Assembly: GCA_009746045.1 (NCBI GenBank)
Contig: RPFO01000359.1
Span: forward strand, 177,683 to 241,682
Length of the DNA stretch: 64,000 nt
Reading direction: 5' to 3'
Origin: Mesostigma viride
Lineage: Eukaryota > Streptophyta > Mesostigmatophyceae > Mesostigmatales > Mesostigmataceae
The notes below the pieces were generated by a model. That model was not told the DNA's origin and ran no database searches. It was given only the letters and a program-made list of their open reading frames with translations. Position numbers and translations under genes: made by a program. Shown piece by piece: positions 53,920-63,463 of this stretch. Each line of letters opens with the position of its first letter. The first letter of the stretch is position 1.

Positions 53920-54099
53920 ATGTTACGCTGCACCAGTCTGTGCTTTTTTACGTAGTACCAGTGTAGTGTAGAAATCCAAAAGCGCAAACGCCCAAAGCCA
54001 ACTTCCAAGACGCCCAAAGCCCAATTCCAAGACGCCCAAAGCCCAAAGGCGGGCGAGTCTGGCGCGGCGCCGGCCATTGGGCCCCGGAATAAGAAATAC
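53920..54099 (-). repeat. inverted repeat, right arm (partner 43,257-43,439)
   Basis: Reverse-complement copy of the left arm, ending GGAATAAGAAATAC. Flanks on the two sides share no target duplication. Confidence 0.85.
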
Positions 54100-54606
54100 C
54101 GGTATTGCGGCTTTTTCTTCGGAAATTGCTGCTGGCCAGCAAACTTTGCAATTGCCTTCCGCCGAGGGGGGGGTGGTTGGGGCTGGGGACGGCGATGGGA
54201 AAAGCGCCTAAGCTAGAAATTTTTTCCCCACGCATAGAAACCTCGGGGGGGAATGCGGTCTTGGCTGAACGGACTCTCGTTCAGCCAGGTGCCTGGGGCT
54301 GTGGCCTCGGGCATCCGGGCTGGCGGGGCCTGGGCTAGGTCCACGTTTTTTCTCGAAGCACCCCGGGTCTATGGGGAGACGGCCATAGCGGTACCGACTC
54401 GGGGCCCCGAGAGGGGTCATGATAGGCTGGCCGTGCGCAATCGCAGTGCAAATGCGCTGGGCCTTTTTGGGCCTGGCCATGCATCCACAGCCGCCGGGCA
54501 CACGCCTCCCGATGTGGGGGGGCTCCCGTTTTGCGGCAGGGCGGTCACTTGTGACAACGAGCAAGGTGGAGTGCGGCTTCAAGGGAAAGCCAGGGCGGGG
54601 GTGATT

Positions 54607-54734
54607 GGGCAACGTACTTCATGAAGGGCCTTGAACGGCGTGCCTCCGGGCATGTCAATTAGTGTCACATGTATGCTTCCACTTATTGTTTTAATGAAGA
54701 TGCTGGTTTTTGTGGGAGCTACGTGGGACATGAA
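54607..54734 (+). repeat. repeat R, 3' part only, joined to a full R
   Basis: The 128 bases starting GGGCAACGTACTTCATGAAG repeat exactly at 55,187-55,314. Here they are followed at once by the start of the full R copy. Confidence 0.9.
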
Positions 54735-55314
54735 TCGGGGTTCTTTGAACGGAGTTTCTTCTATACGTGAATGCGGGAACAAGAGGCCGCTGGATGAGCG
54801 GCTTATAGGTCGTAGTGTTTACTCGTAGCTGTTTGGCTAGAGCTTTTGTGATTAGTAGATGCAATATAGTGCATGGTTGAAAAATGAATTAAATAAAATG
54901 TGCGTTCCGCGCTTGGGTTGATTATACCCGGGCGGAACGGGGCGTGAGGTGCAGTGCCCCTGAAAAGAACAACCTACGCATTATTTAATACTAGCCGTGC
55001 AGATTCGGGATATTCTACCCCCGGTCTGTACGGTTAGCGTCTTACTAGCATCCACTAAACATAAGGGTTTAATGACGTCAGTTAGCTAGGGATAAGGGAG
55101 GTTTTGCGACTAAAAGCCGCTCTGGCTGGTTTTGTCGGCCTCTTTCTTTGCTCCCCACCCACCCACCCGTGTCTTGGTTGCCTCTAGGGCAACGTACTTC
55201 ATGAAGGGCCTTGAACGGCGTGCCTCCGGGCATGTCAATTAGTGTCACATGTATGCTTCCACTTATTGTTTTAATGAAGATGCTGGTTTTTGTGGGAGCT
55301 ACGTGGGACATGAA
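54734..55314 (+). repeat. repeat R, full copy (LTR-like, about 580 bp)
   Basis: Runs from ATCGGGGTTCTTTGAACGG to GTGGGACATGA. If two bases are shared from the junction, the ends read TGAATCGGGG...GTGGGACA, which is the TG...CA pattern of LTRs. It encodes no protein. It ends exactly where the outer element resumes. Confidence 0.6.
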
Positions 55315-55390
55315 AAGGAATAGGAATCTAGAAGAAAGCCACAAAGGAAAATGAAAAACCTTGAAGGATGCAGCAGGAACAAAATTAAAA

Positions 55391-55783
55391 TCAATCCTTT
55401 TTAACAACAGTAATGGATAGGGAACCAAACTCCAAAGTGAGAGGAGTATCTGAAGCAGATGCAGATGCAGCCCGTTTAGGGGGAGAAGAAGGAGGGGTAG
55501 CAAAGACTAGAGCTTCTACTGGAGGACGACCATAAGGAATAGGGCGTACATGAAGGCCTAAATCTGTTTGGCTATGATCTATAAGGAACTGCTGAGCTTC
55601 TTCGAAGGACATAAATTTCTTGTACCTAATTACGTTGTATACACGATTCTGAACGATCTTCCTAGCGTCGGACCAAGAAAGGAAAATGGAGGACCATTGA
55701 GGCGTAATCACTACGTAATATTTAGCTAGACTATTATCGCTAGAAGAATGGGAAGGAGCAGTAAAAGATCGCCGTTGGCTCAT
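55391..55783 (-). CDS. ORF1 of the outer element (viroplasmin / RNase H1-N-like)
   Basis: A 130-aa protein from the ATG at 55783, same length as its inner homologue. It differs at about 18 positions and keeps YYVVITPQWS, FLSWSDARKIVQNR, VIRYKKF and FEEAQQFL. Unlike pol, this ORF carries no frame break. It lies between the 5' LTR leader and gag once the insertions are removed. Confidence 0.72.
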   Translation of the reverse strand: MSQRRSFTAPSHSSSDNSLAKYYVVITPQWSSIFLSWSDARKIVQNRVYNVIRYKKFMSFEEAQQFLIDHSQTDLGLHVRPIPYGRPPVEALVFATPPSSPPKRAASASASDTPLTLEFGSLSITVVKKD

Positions 55784-56232
55784 GGTAACGCACCTTGTTG
55801 TTCTTGAGTAGTCACGATAGGAGTGGAAGGGGTAGGAGTCGACTTAGCTGGGTTATCTGGATCACCAAAATGACGAGGGCGGCAATGGTCCAGCGCTCGT
55901 AGTCCTAAAGTCAGCGACCCCGGTACGTGACTTTCTGCGAGTGCGGCCGTCTAATGTACAGCAGCACGAAGGAAAAGGTGGAACCTACCCAGACGCTAAT
56001 CGTCTCACTAACACCGAACCGAAAACATCACCTATCTACGACAGTGAACCACTTTTCTAAAGAAAACAAGACGAGGAAAAGGAACTATCTAGAAAAGGAT
56101 TTTCCGCTTCGAGCAGGTCTATCTTCTAGGCAGGGCGTGTCCTGAATCAGGCAGCACTACCCCCCCAGCTCGCAGGCGACCCGCCCATTACCTGTCAAGT
56201 AGGTGTCGTCTTCATTTTCCCAGCCGCGGAAG
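55784..56232 (-). other. leader of the outer element
   Basis: No gene. Aligns with the inner element's leader (31,590-32,050), for example GGTAATGGGCGGGTCGCC in the element's sense. Confidence 0.7.
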
Positions 56233-56237
56233 GGTTG

Positions 56238-57456
56238 TGTTTAAAATATGTATAATGCGTTACTTGGTCAACATGATAATTGACGTAATTCATTAGAATT
56301 AATTAACGCATATTGGCAGCACGGCTATGGCATTGCCCTTGCCATCGGGCAGCCATTAGCCTAAATTGCTACATTGTCACTTGCTAGCAAGGAAAAGGGG
56401 AGAGTTCGTGGAGTTGCCAACCCTAAAATCATGCACGGTGGCATGGGGTCGGCACTACCCTTGGCGACAATCTAACGGCTGGCACAAATGACAGGTCAGC
56501 ATCACTAGTGGTGTCGAATGCATGCATACGGTGCACATTCTAGAAAGTACTGCGCACAGGTGCAGGCGCATCATGACGTGGACATAGGTACGGCCACTCT
56601 AATTATCGCCACACATATTGCACGCTCAGTGCCGGAATAGGACCATCGGCACTAAATATCTCACTCGCCACTATATAAAATGTGATGCGATAAGTTGGAA
56701 TAGCACACGGCTAGACTACCTAGCATAAATACACGGCAAGAGGTGGGCATAACCTCAGACACCCCCCTTGCACAGCTCATGCGTGCTCAAAAGAAACATG
56801 ACACTCCTTCCTCTCCCCCCTCAATAACTAGGTAGGATAGCCGGGTACAAAACACCCTGGCATACCCCCCTTACACGGCTAACCATGGTGGGGATAAGGA
56901 GGTTCAAACTCAGTACCAGCAAGAAAGATGGGGAATCAGGCACCCCCCCTCAAGGAGAAGGTCCTTTCAGGTCAACGGCCAACAAAGGACTAGCTCAACT
57001 ATGACAAAAAACAATGGCCGGCAGGTCATAAATAATCCAAACTGATTATCAACGAAATCTCGACAAAAGGCGCTCGGCTCATACACCCCCTGGCTCTTGG
57101 CTCTAGGCTCCTTGGCTCGGCGGCTCCTGGCTCAGCGGCTCTTACGGGCTCTCCCGGCACTGGGCTCACGGCACGTGGCTCTCGGGCAGGCACTGGGCGC
57201 TCGACATAAAAAGTCGAGTATAATAGTCTAGCGGATCAATGCCGCTTGCCATAGAAGGCGATATCAGCTCGTAGACTCTGCGAAAATGGGCTTGAATCCT
57301 CACGGCTCACTGTGCCAGCAGCGGAATCAGCATCCGGAACAATAAATTTGCTGTCGTCGAAAAAATAAAAAAGTTGGCTGTCCCCGCCCAGAACCAAACA
57401 CGGACTTCAGGCATCCAGCGTAAATACACGGCAAGAGGTGGGCATAACCTCAGACA
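56238..57456 (-). mobile_element. 1.2-kb LTR-element derivative in the outer element's leader
   Basis: Flanked by the 5-bp duplication GGTTG (56,233-56,237 and 57,457-57,461). In minus sense it begins TGTCTGAGGTTATGCCCACC and ends TTTTAAACA. The same start recurs at 56,761, preceded by a short polypurine run (AAGGGGGG). So 56,238-56,761 is a complete 524-bp LTR, while the 5' LTR is cut to about 43 bases. The 650-base interior carries no gene. This is an internally deleted, non-autonomous copy. Confidence 0.85.
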
Positions 57457-57526
57457 GGTTGATTCAATGACGTATGTTGCAAAGGATCGTCGTCTCGCTC
57501 TCTATCTAAACTACCTCCGATACCAT

Positions 57527-58098
57527 TGTTACGCCGCAAGCCTCGGCCGCCACCTCTACCTCTACCGGTCCTGATACTACCTAAACTAGTGAGGCCGCTT
57601 CTATTTACACCCCTAGCGAAAGACGACCGAGACGAACCAGATCTCAATGCATTTACATATGTACTACTGTAATATGCCATAGGCCATTTAATCAAACCCG
57701 TTTACTCCAGGAAAAGAGGAAGGAAACACAACTACACTGCCGTGACCCAAGCCTATATGTGTTAATTCATTTAACACACGCCGAGTGCACACACAAGGGG
57801 TAGAACACGCATAAATGGTCACCAACGGTCCAACACGCTCGGGCCAACATGGCCCTCGCCTACAGATGCACGCTGGTCCACTACATCTACTGATGCACGC
57901 TGGTCCACTACATTCTACCAAAGGATCAGGACCACTAGTAAAGTACGCGGCGCGGCGCCCAACGGCACCCAATGTACCACAGTACTGTTACGAAGACAAT
58001 AATGTCCCGGTAGGAGCCTAAACGTAAACCTAGGGACAACTGAGGCAAAAGACCTAATTTACGTCCGTAACTACAACGAATTGTTACGCGACGTAACA
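57527..58098 (-). repeat. 5' LTR of the outer element
   Basis: 572 bp, followed on the right by the duplicated GGTGT. In the element's sense the next bases are ATGGTATCGGAGG, the primer site. Confidence 0.92.
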
Positions 58099-58377
58099 GG
58101 TGTGCAGAGTGTCACTGGGTCTACACACATCTGGAAACTAAGACGACATATGCAAGAATCCCAGACGACCTGCGTCGATGCATGAGAGGTTTACTCTGGA
58201 TTAAAAACCCATAGTTAGAACTGCATTTCGAGACGAATGAAAATTGTTTTCAGCATGCATTGACGCGTTGTATACTGCATAAACGACTTCATTAAAATTT
58301 ATATCACGTTCACATTCGCTATCAGCTCGACAAGAGCGAAATGGCAAGCTCGTTGCCGTCGTCAACAAGACGACACT

Positions 58378-58953
58378 CTACTCCTTGTCCTTGGAGTTTC
58401 CAGTCTGGCTCTTCACAACGTTCGAGCCGGTCTTCCTCTTGTCGTTAAGGCCGCGGGAGCTTGACACTTCCTCGCGGTTCCTCTTCCTGCCATGGGAAGT
58501 GGCGGTCTTTGCGTCCTCGAAACCCTTCTTTGCCTCCTCCCATGCCTTGTAGAGGGTAACGGGGGCAATGCCTGGCTGGCGCTTGGACTTGGAGAAGCCA
58601 TCGACGAATTCGTCGACCATCTTAACGCATCCGTCGGCTTGGTCGAGGCGAATCCACTCACATCGGTCCTCGACCTTCCTCGGCCTTGCCGCGTTCCTCT
58701 CGTAGACCCACTCGACGCAAATTTTGGGCGTCTGGCGGTCGACATCGTCATATCCGGCGTCGTGAATCTTGAGAACCTCGCAGGTAGGACCGGTGCCTCC
58801 AACAGCACCGGGTGCCCCGGACAAGAGGGAGACCTGATGCGTCAGGTATACGAGCTGGTCCGATATCTTTGTCTGGCCGTCCTCGAGACTATCGAGGTAT
58901 TTTCCAAGCGTGGCCGACGCCTTCTCGCAGGGCCCTGCGTTTCGGGAAGCCAT
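58378..58953 (-). CDS. hypothetical protein, Lys/Arg-rich C-terminus
   Basis: A 191-aa protein from the ATG at 58953. Residues about 8-45 look helical, the middle is acidic and aromatic (ICVEWVYERN, CEWIRLDQADGC), and the tail is basic with a nuclear-signal-like GRKRNREE and NDKRKTG. No family recognised. It is in the same orientation as the virion genes to its right and is the last readable gene of that cassette before the retroelement, so it may belong to the same virus. Confidence 0.5.
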   Translation of the reverse strand: MASRNAGPCEKASATLGKYLDSLEDGQTKISDQLVYLTHQVSLLSGAPGAVGGTGPTCEVLKIHDAGYDDVDRQTPKICVEWVYERNAARPRKVEDRCEWIRLDQADGCVKMVDEFVDGFSKSKRQPGIAPVTLYKAWEEAKKGFEDAKTATSHGRKRNREEVSSSRGLNDKRKTGSNVVKSQTGNSKDKE

Positions 58954-59167
58954 GGCTATACCGGCAGAGGGCTTGCAACGTGAGATGCGTGACCTGCACG
59001 TGATTTTGCCTATTTGTGCACCGTGTGCAAAGGCCCGTTACGTCTGCTGGCACGGCCTGGACAGGGCGCGAAGGTGGCGAGACTTGCACAAGTGTCGAAC
59101 TTGGCTAAAAATTGCAGTGATGCAAGTCCAGAGTGGCCTCTACCACGTGGCGAGTTCTGGGACGTGA
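58952..59167 (+). CDS. possible small zinc-motif ORF overlapping a divergent start
   Basis: The ATG at 58952 shares its bases with the start of the opposite gene (CCATGG). The 71-aa product has CAPCAKARYVC and a further LHKC, a possible zinc site. Evidence is limited to composition, and it may be chance. Confidence 0.25.
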   Translation: MAIPAEGLQREMRDLHVILPICAPCAKARYVCWHGLDRARRWRDLHKCRTWLKIAVMQVQSGLYHVASSGT

Positions 59168-59304
59168 ATTCAGGTAAACGGACTCGTAAGCTCGCGCGTA
59201 CTCGGGGTCGTTTCTCATACGCCTGAACGAATTCTCCAGGGTGTCCACCAGTGTGAATTTTCCAAGGCATCCACCCATACATATTGTCGTATAATGCACA
59301 GAAA

Positions 59305-59814
59305 TTACTTACCGTGACAATTACACTTATTGAAACCGCGAATCTTTTCAAAACGTAGGATGCACAAAAAACCGTCCGTCTGCAACGGGGGGAATTGAGT
59401 CTCGTTACCGTCAAGTCTGTCAATGTACGACGCTCCTATCGTAATATGTCCTCCGTTTCTGAACAGGTGTGGGTTCTTTAGGTTAAAAAACGCGTGCTCG
59501 TTGATCATGGCGTAAGAAAAGATGTCCCCGTCTGATCCACCCATGACAGTCTCGTTGCATAAAACAATGCAATCCTGTTGGTTATGCTCACCACCGGAGA
59601 AACTCGGGGAAACAAGCCCGACAATAGCACGGTCCTCATCAAAAGGTACTGCGTCAACGTAGGCATAATGCACACCACCACGCCATGTACTGTCAATGAT
59701 GGGCGCCCTCGGGTCTGGTTTGATTCTAAATTGACGTAACCCGGTGGTGGAGTCAATCACGTTTTCAGAGGCCTTGGAATCTAGCACTATTTGATAATAG
59801 GTGGGGTGTTCCAT
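59305..59814 (-). CDS. beta-rich virion-type protein, unknown
   Basis: A 169-aa protein from the ATG at 59814, beginning MEHPTYYQIVLDSKASENVI. The YQIVLDS start, alternating hydrophobic strands and Gly/Asp turns (GGSDGDIFSY, GGHITIGASYIDRLDG) suggest a single beta-sandwich. Minor capsid (penton) proteins of PLVs and virophages have such a fold, but the match here is by pattern only. It lies 42 bases after the fibre-like gene on the same strand, as in a late gene cluster. Confidence 0.45.
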   Translation of the reverse strand: MEHPTYYQIVLDSKASENVIDSTTGLRQFRIKPDPRAPIIDSTWRGGVHYAYVDAVPFDEDRAIVGLVSPSFSGGEHNQQDCIVLCNETVMGGSDGDIFSYAMINEHAFFNLKNPHLFRNGGHITIGASYIDRLDGNETQFPPLQTDGFLCILRFEKIRGFNKCNCHGK

Positions 59815-59856
59815 AGTTTATTACATCTTATTAGAGATAATAGTTGATCCACAGCT

Positions 59857-61551
59857 TCAATATGCTGGTATGGCTGCAGGAGTTCCCCACTTGGCCACGA
59901 GGTATCCGCGGATCCGTTCAAGCTCGGCCGCGGTCTTGGCTGTGTTGTAGATAAGGATCTCGCCGATCCACCCGTCAAAGGCACGACTCGTGTTGGACGC
60001 GTCTCCTCCAATAGAGAGATTCCCTGAACCAATTATAGGATCCGATCCCACTCTGTCATAGCCAGCTCGTCCGTCAAAGCGGGTGAGAAAGGCGTTTGTA
60101 CTGCTGTTGCATGAAAGCGCAAGGACATGTGCCTTATTATCAAAGAACTGAGCCCTGGTGCTCACGGTGTCGCGTACAGAACCGGGAGTAAAGAGGAGAA
60201 CGGTCTGTATCTCTGACTGATAAGACATGAGGTAACAATCGCCGTTCGACGATCCAAGCATATATCCTCGGATACCAGTAGCACCCCCTAATAGTGGATA
60301 CGTTGCTGTCGTTAGTTGTTTTGCGACTAGAAAAACACTCGCACTTGCCCCGATCGCATTCCAGAAATTGTTCACGGACTCTAACAAGCCAGACCGCGAG
60401 TTGATAAAGCGGAGGGACTGTTTCGAGTTCAGTTCCGTCGTGTCCAGCGTAGGACACTTGGTGGAAGTTGCCTGCGTCACGTGGTACCCGTTCGGCCCCT
60501 TGTCGTTCACTCGCATCACGTTCCCACCTGTCGTGTTTTGCTGGGTTGTGCCAGTGGTGTTGCTGGACACCGTGGCGCTGTCGGACGGATCGTACCACGC
60601 GAACAGTGCGGGATCCGTTGCCGGGTTATAATAGTACGTGAATGACAGCGTGTTGGATGATGCATTTCCAAGCCCTGACGTTGCGCTCGTCACGGTGCCC
60701 GCGCCCACGCTTACCGTCGTCACAAAGTCCGACATGGTAGGGGTCACATCGAATGTGTACGTGGCGCCGCTTCCCAGCAAGTTGGACGCGGTTCCGTTGG
60801 TGACGGCGATGTCGCCCAACGCGAAACCGATGACCGACATGCTAAAAGTGGCCATGACTGGGTAAATAGCACCCGTCGGGGTTCCGGACGCAAGAGTCAC
60901 CGTAGGATTTGCCGAGTAAGTGAACGACAGCGTGTTAGAGGCCGCGTTGGCGTTCCCTGTCGATGCGTCCACGACATTTCCGGCTCCGACGCTAACGTTC
61001 GTGGCGGAGTTGGCGATGGTTGGCGTCACTTGGAAGGCGTACGACGGCCCACTTCCGGTCAGGTTGGCGGCGGCCCCGTTGGTCACGGTGATGTCGCCCA
61101 ACGCGAACCCCGTCACCGACCTGTTGAACGTGGCTGTCACGTCCACGGGCGACGAGGATGGCGCCAAGCCCGCGGTCGTCGCGAGGGTTACCGTTGGAGG
61201 TGGCGAATACGTGAAGACTAGCGGAGTTGCTGCGGTGTTGCCGGTTCCTAGCACGCTGATTGCTGTGTTACCTCCAACACTGACTGTTGTCAGTGAATAA
61301 GCTACAGCTGGAGTCACAGAAAATGTGTAAGAGGCACCGCTACCCGTTAAACCAGATGCAGTACCATTTATGACAACAATATCACCCAGGTCGAACCCAG
61401 TGACTGGTTTGCTGAATGTTGCTGTCACTGTAATTGGTACCGCGCTAGGATACAGTCCATGTGTGGTTGTGAGCGTGGTTGACGGCGCTGTCCTTACCGT
61501 TTTACGCTTCTTGCGAATCAAAGCAGGACAAATACCATAATCAAACGACAT
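59857..61551 (-). CDS. fibre-like protein: Ig-like repeats plus LamG-type domain
   Basis: A 564-aa protein from the ATG at 61551. After a basic start (RKKRKTVRTAPS) come three Ig-like repeats of about 80 residues, each with the pattern TATF...V.GF.LGDI.V.NG.A..L.GSG..Y.F.VTP...., as in bacterial Big-type adhesin domains. From about residue 315 a concanavalin/LamG-like domain follows: ALFAWYDPSDSATVSS, NDKGPNGYHVTQ and, at the end, FDGWIGEILIYNTAKTAAEL with YLVAKWGTP. This architecture is typical of receptor-binding fibres and adhesins. It stands directly downstream of the capsid gene, which supports a virion surface role. The frame is intact over 1.7 kb. Confidence 0.7.
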   Translation of the reverse strand: MSFDYGICPALIRKKRKTVRTAPSTTLTTTHGLYPSAVPITVTATFSKPVTGFDLGDIVVINGTASGLTGSGASYTFSVTPAVAYSLTTVSVGGNTAISVLGTGNTAATPLVFTYSPPPTVTLATTAGLAPSSSPVDVTATFNRSVTGFALGDITVTNGAAANLTGSGPSYAFQVTPTIANSATNVSVGAGNVVDASTGNANAASNTLSFTYSANPTVTLASGTPTGAIYPVMATFSMSVIGFALGDIAVTNGTASNLLGSGATYTFDVTPTMSDFVTTVSVGAGTVTSATSGLGNASSNTLSFTYYYNPATDPALFAWYDPSDSATVSSNTTGTTQQNTTGGNVMRVNDKGPNGYHVTQATSTKCPTLDTTELNSKQSLRFINSRSGLLESVNNFWNAIGASASVFLVAKQLTTATYPLLGGATGIRGYMLGSSNGDCYLMSYQSEIQTVLLFTPGSVRDTVSTRAQFFDNKAHVLALSCNSSTNAFLTRFDGRAGYDRVGSDPIIGSGNLSIGGDASNTSRAFDGWIGEILIYNTAKTAAELERIRGYLVAKWGTPAAIPAY

Positions 61552-61577
61552 GCGGCTAATATAATATCATCGTCACA

Positions 61578-61748
61578 CTATTTTTTGGAGTTTGGTAGCG
61601 GGTATTTGAAGGTGGGGAGAAGGGGAAGTGCCTGCCTTACGGGAACTGTCATGGACAAACCAGAATCTGCCATTTCTGGGATGTCAAAAATCAACTTCAA
61701 CCTGTTAAACGGATTAGCTGTGATGCTAGGGTCTCGAAAGTAGTCCAT
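61578..61748 (-). CDS. 56-aa protein between capsid and fibre genes
   Basis: The ATG at 61748 opens 56 codons starting MDYFRDPSITANPFNRLKLI and ending LPNSKK. The stop is 27 bases before the fibre start, and the gene begins 29 bases after the capsid stop, a compact viral spacing. Pro-rich, with no membrane segment. No family recognised. Confidence 0.5.
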   Translation of the reverse strand: MDYFRDPSITANPFNRLKLIFDIPEMADSGLSMTVPVRQALPLLPTFKYPLPNSKK

Positions 61749-61776
61749 CGTTTGTCACTAGACACACATATATTTT

Positions 61777-63076
61777 TTAGAGGTACACGGCTGCCTGCCT
61801 GCCTGCAGCGATGTCCATCTTTGATTCGCATTCCGTGAAGATGTAGGAAATGCAGTCCGTCGCTCCCTTCTCGACTCGCAGCGTGACCACCGATGCCGTG
61901 CCACGAAGGTCAAGGCCGCTCATGTACTCTGGACCGGCACATGGCATATTCAGGTGACACGCCATCGTGAAGTTGTTGTTTAGCCACGTGGTAGGAGTCA
62001 TGCCCTCCCGGACACAGGACAAGACATTCCCTTGGTCACCGAACGCAGACAACAGATTGATCCACGCCTCGGTTGCGTTCGTACGGTATCCAGGCGCTAG
62101 GTTGGATCCATTGATGTCGTATTGGTAGGAAGTCATGCCATCCGCGATGTGATTGAACATCGTATTGCCGGATGCGTTGGTCACGTCCGCGCCGGCAGCA
62201 ACCTGAATCGCCAGGAGTTTGCTGCATGGCGGACGCGGAAGACAGCGACGCCTTGATGGCATAGGGAGAACGAGTCCCGAGCGACTGTTTGGTGGACTGC
62301 CACGTCCGCCACTTGAAGGAGAGAGTTCCACCCTCGGCAAGCCTGGACGAGAAAATCTGGCCCACGATATCCTCTTGGAACCTGTACGTGTCGACGCTAA
62401 AGTGGATGTTGCTCAGTTCGAAACCAACACCTGTCGCTGCTGCAACGGCCACGATGCCATCGCCTGGTGCGGCTGCCTGCGCCACGCTAGGGAGCATCAC
62501 CCCTCCGTCCATGAGTGTGATTCGGATCTCGATGGGAGGGAAGAGACTCAGATCCACGATCCGAGGCTCGCCGCTCAGGAACCCCAGAAAGTGGTCGATG
62601 ACGCCGTCCACCGCGGTGTTCGCCTTCACGTTGTTCGAAAGGGTGCCAGCCACGTCAGCGGTGACGGTGTTGCTATTCTTCGACCAACCAGCAGGAGCCT
62701 GTGCGAGGTTGTACTCGACACCTCCGTGCACCGACAGAAGAGTATGGAACAGCTGGGAGTAGTCGTTGATGCTATCGACAGTCTGCCCTCCTGCCAGCAC
62801 CTCGAGGCGCCGGATGATAGAGGACGAGTACGCGGGGAACTTCGCGAACCCCGCCGTGGTAGTCGGCGTCCCCGTGAAGAACATGGCGAAGGAATGCAGG
62901 TCCACGAACCCGGACGTGGGCAGGCGAACCGCGACCACAGACCCTTGTTTGATGCCGTCGCTGGCTGAGAGGGTGCTGAGATGCACTCGCTGAGTCGTGT
63001 GTTGGCCTAGCGCCTTCACGAGGTATTGCATAGACTTTGGGATAGCGCGGGAGTACCAGGAGTTGTCAGAAGCCAT
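61777..63076 (-). pseudogene. major capsid protein of polinton-like-virus type, one frameshift
   Basis: The ATG at 63076 (MASDNSWYSRAIP) is preferred over a GTG at 63,091. The N-terminal part, RVHLSTLSASDGIKQGSVV then VRLPTSGFVDLHSF, is the segment I associate with capsid proteins of algal polinton-like viruses. Later strands include IEIRITLMDGGVMLP and LSNIHFSVDTYRF. Near 62,221 the frame is lost by one base. The next frame continues at once (LLAIQVAAGADVTNASG) to the stop at 61,777 (GRQAAVYL). In all it is about 430 aa, suitable for a double jelly-roll capsid. The break may be genuine endogenous decay or an assembly error. Function: icosahedral shell. Confidence 0.65.
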
Positions 63077-63106
63077 CGATGGTGTATACACTCGAGTTAG
63101 ATATTT

Positions 63107-63463
63107 TTACTGAAGAAGCTGGCCGAGTATAGGATTTTTTACTTTCGCCCCATCCACTCTTCTCTCGAGATTCGATAGGGCGCTCAGCCCCGTGTTCGCG
63201 GCCGAGTACGCTTTCCCGAGCAGCGTACTCTTCGCGATCATGGTAGAGGGGACGTGCCCGAGCGCTGAATCGACGATGCCCGCGACCTGTCTCGCGGCCC
63301 GCGCCCCGTCTCCGATTTTCGAGATAACCTCTCCCGCGACGTGACCGGCCTTCTTGACAGCCGACACGATCGCCGCCCCGTCGCCGACCCTCTTGATTGC
63401 GTTTCCAGCAAACTCGCCCACGCGTCTAGCCACGTTTCCGATCGCTCCAAAATTAAGCTTCAT
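63107..63463 (-). CDS. small amphipathic virion-type protein
   Basis: A 118-aa protein from the ATG at 63463, Ala/Gly/Lys-rich with amphipathic helices (VARRVGEFAGNAIKRVGDG, VISKIGDGARAARQVAG). It overlaps the end of the upstream gene by 11 bases and precedes the capsid gene by 30. Small basic amphipathic proteins next to capsid genes often act as core, cement or membrane-lysis proteins in related viruses. No family was identified here. Confidence 0.5.
   Translation of the reverse strand: MKLNFGAIGNVARRVGEFAGNAIKRVGDGAAIVSAVKKAGHVAGEVISKIGDGARAARQVAGIVDSALGHVPSTMIAKSTLLGKAYSAANTGLSALSNLERRVDGAKVKNPILGQLLQ

Larger units (their letters stand above)
42520..55314. mobile_element. composite 12.8-kb insertion between ORF1 and gag of the outer element
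   Basis: The outer element's sequence between ORF1 and gag stops at about 42,516 and resumes at about 55,315, which matches adjacent bases in the inner element (about 32,520). The insert begins with a 419-bp piece of a repeat called R here and ends with a complete R (54,734-55,314). This looks like terminal repeats with the first one truncated. It contains inverted repeats, satellites, a MITE, a retroelement scrap and an intron-containing gene. No clear target duplication and no transposase or RT was found, so its class is open. Confidence 0.6.
22551..58098 (-). mobile_element. outer Ty3/chromovirus LTR retrotransposon, interrupted by three insertions
   Basis: Minus-strand element with 572-bp LTRs (57,527-58,098 and 22,551-23,122) beginning TGTTACG and ending CGTAACA, flanked by the same 5-bp target duplication GGTGT (22,546-22,550 and 58,099-58,103). 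Its internal parts read in order from the right: leader, ORF1 (55,391-55,783), gag 5' half (41,729-42,507), gag 3' half (29,988-30,947), pol (25,931-29,813) and ORF4 (23,494-25,805). Insertions at 56,238-57,456, 42,520-55,314 and 30,948-41,728 separate them. The primer site after the 5' LTR, TGGTATCGGAGG, is close to the initiator-Met type. Removing the insertions leaves an element of about 10.8 kb, equal in size to the intact relative. Confidence 0.9.

Noticed and set aside
42516-55315. Helitron as explanation of the composite insertion
   Set aside because: The left end does read A|TC, but there is no CTRR with a terminal hairpin at the other end and no Rep/helicase gene.
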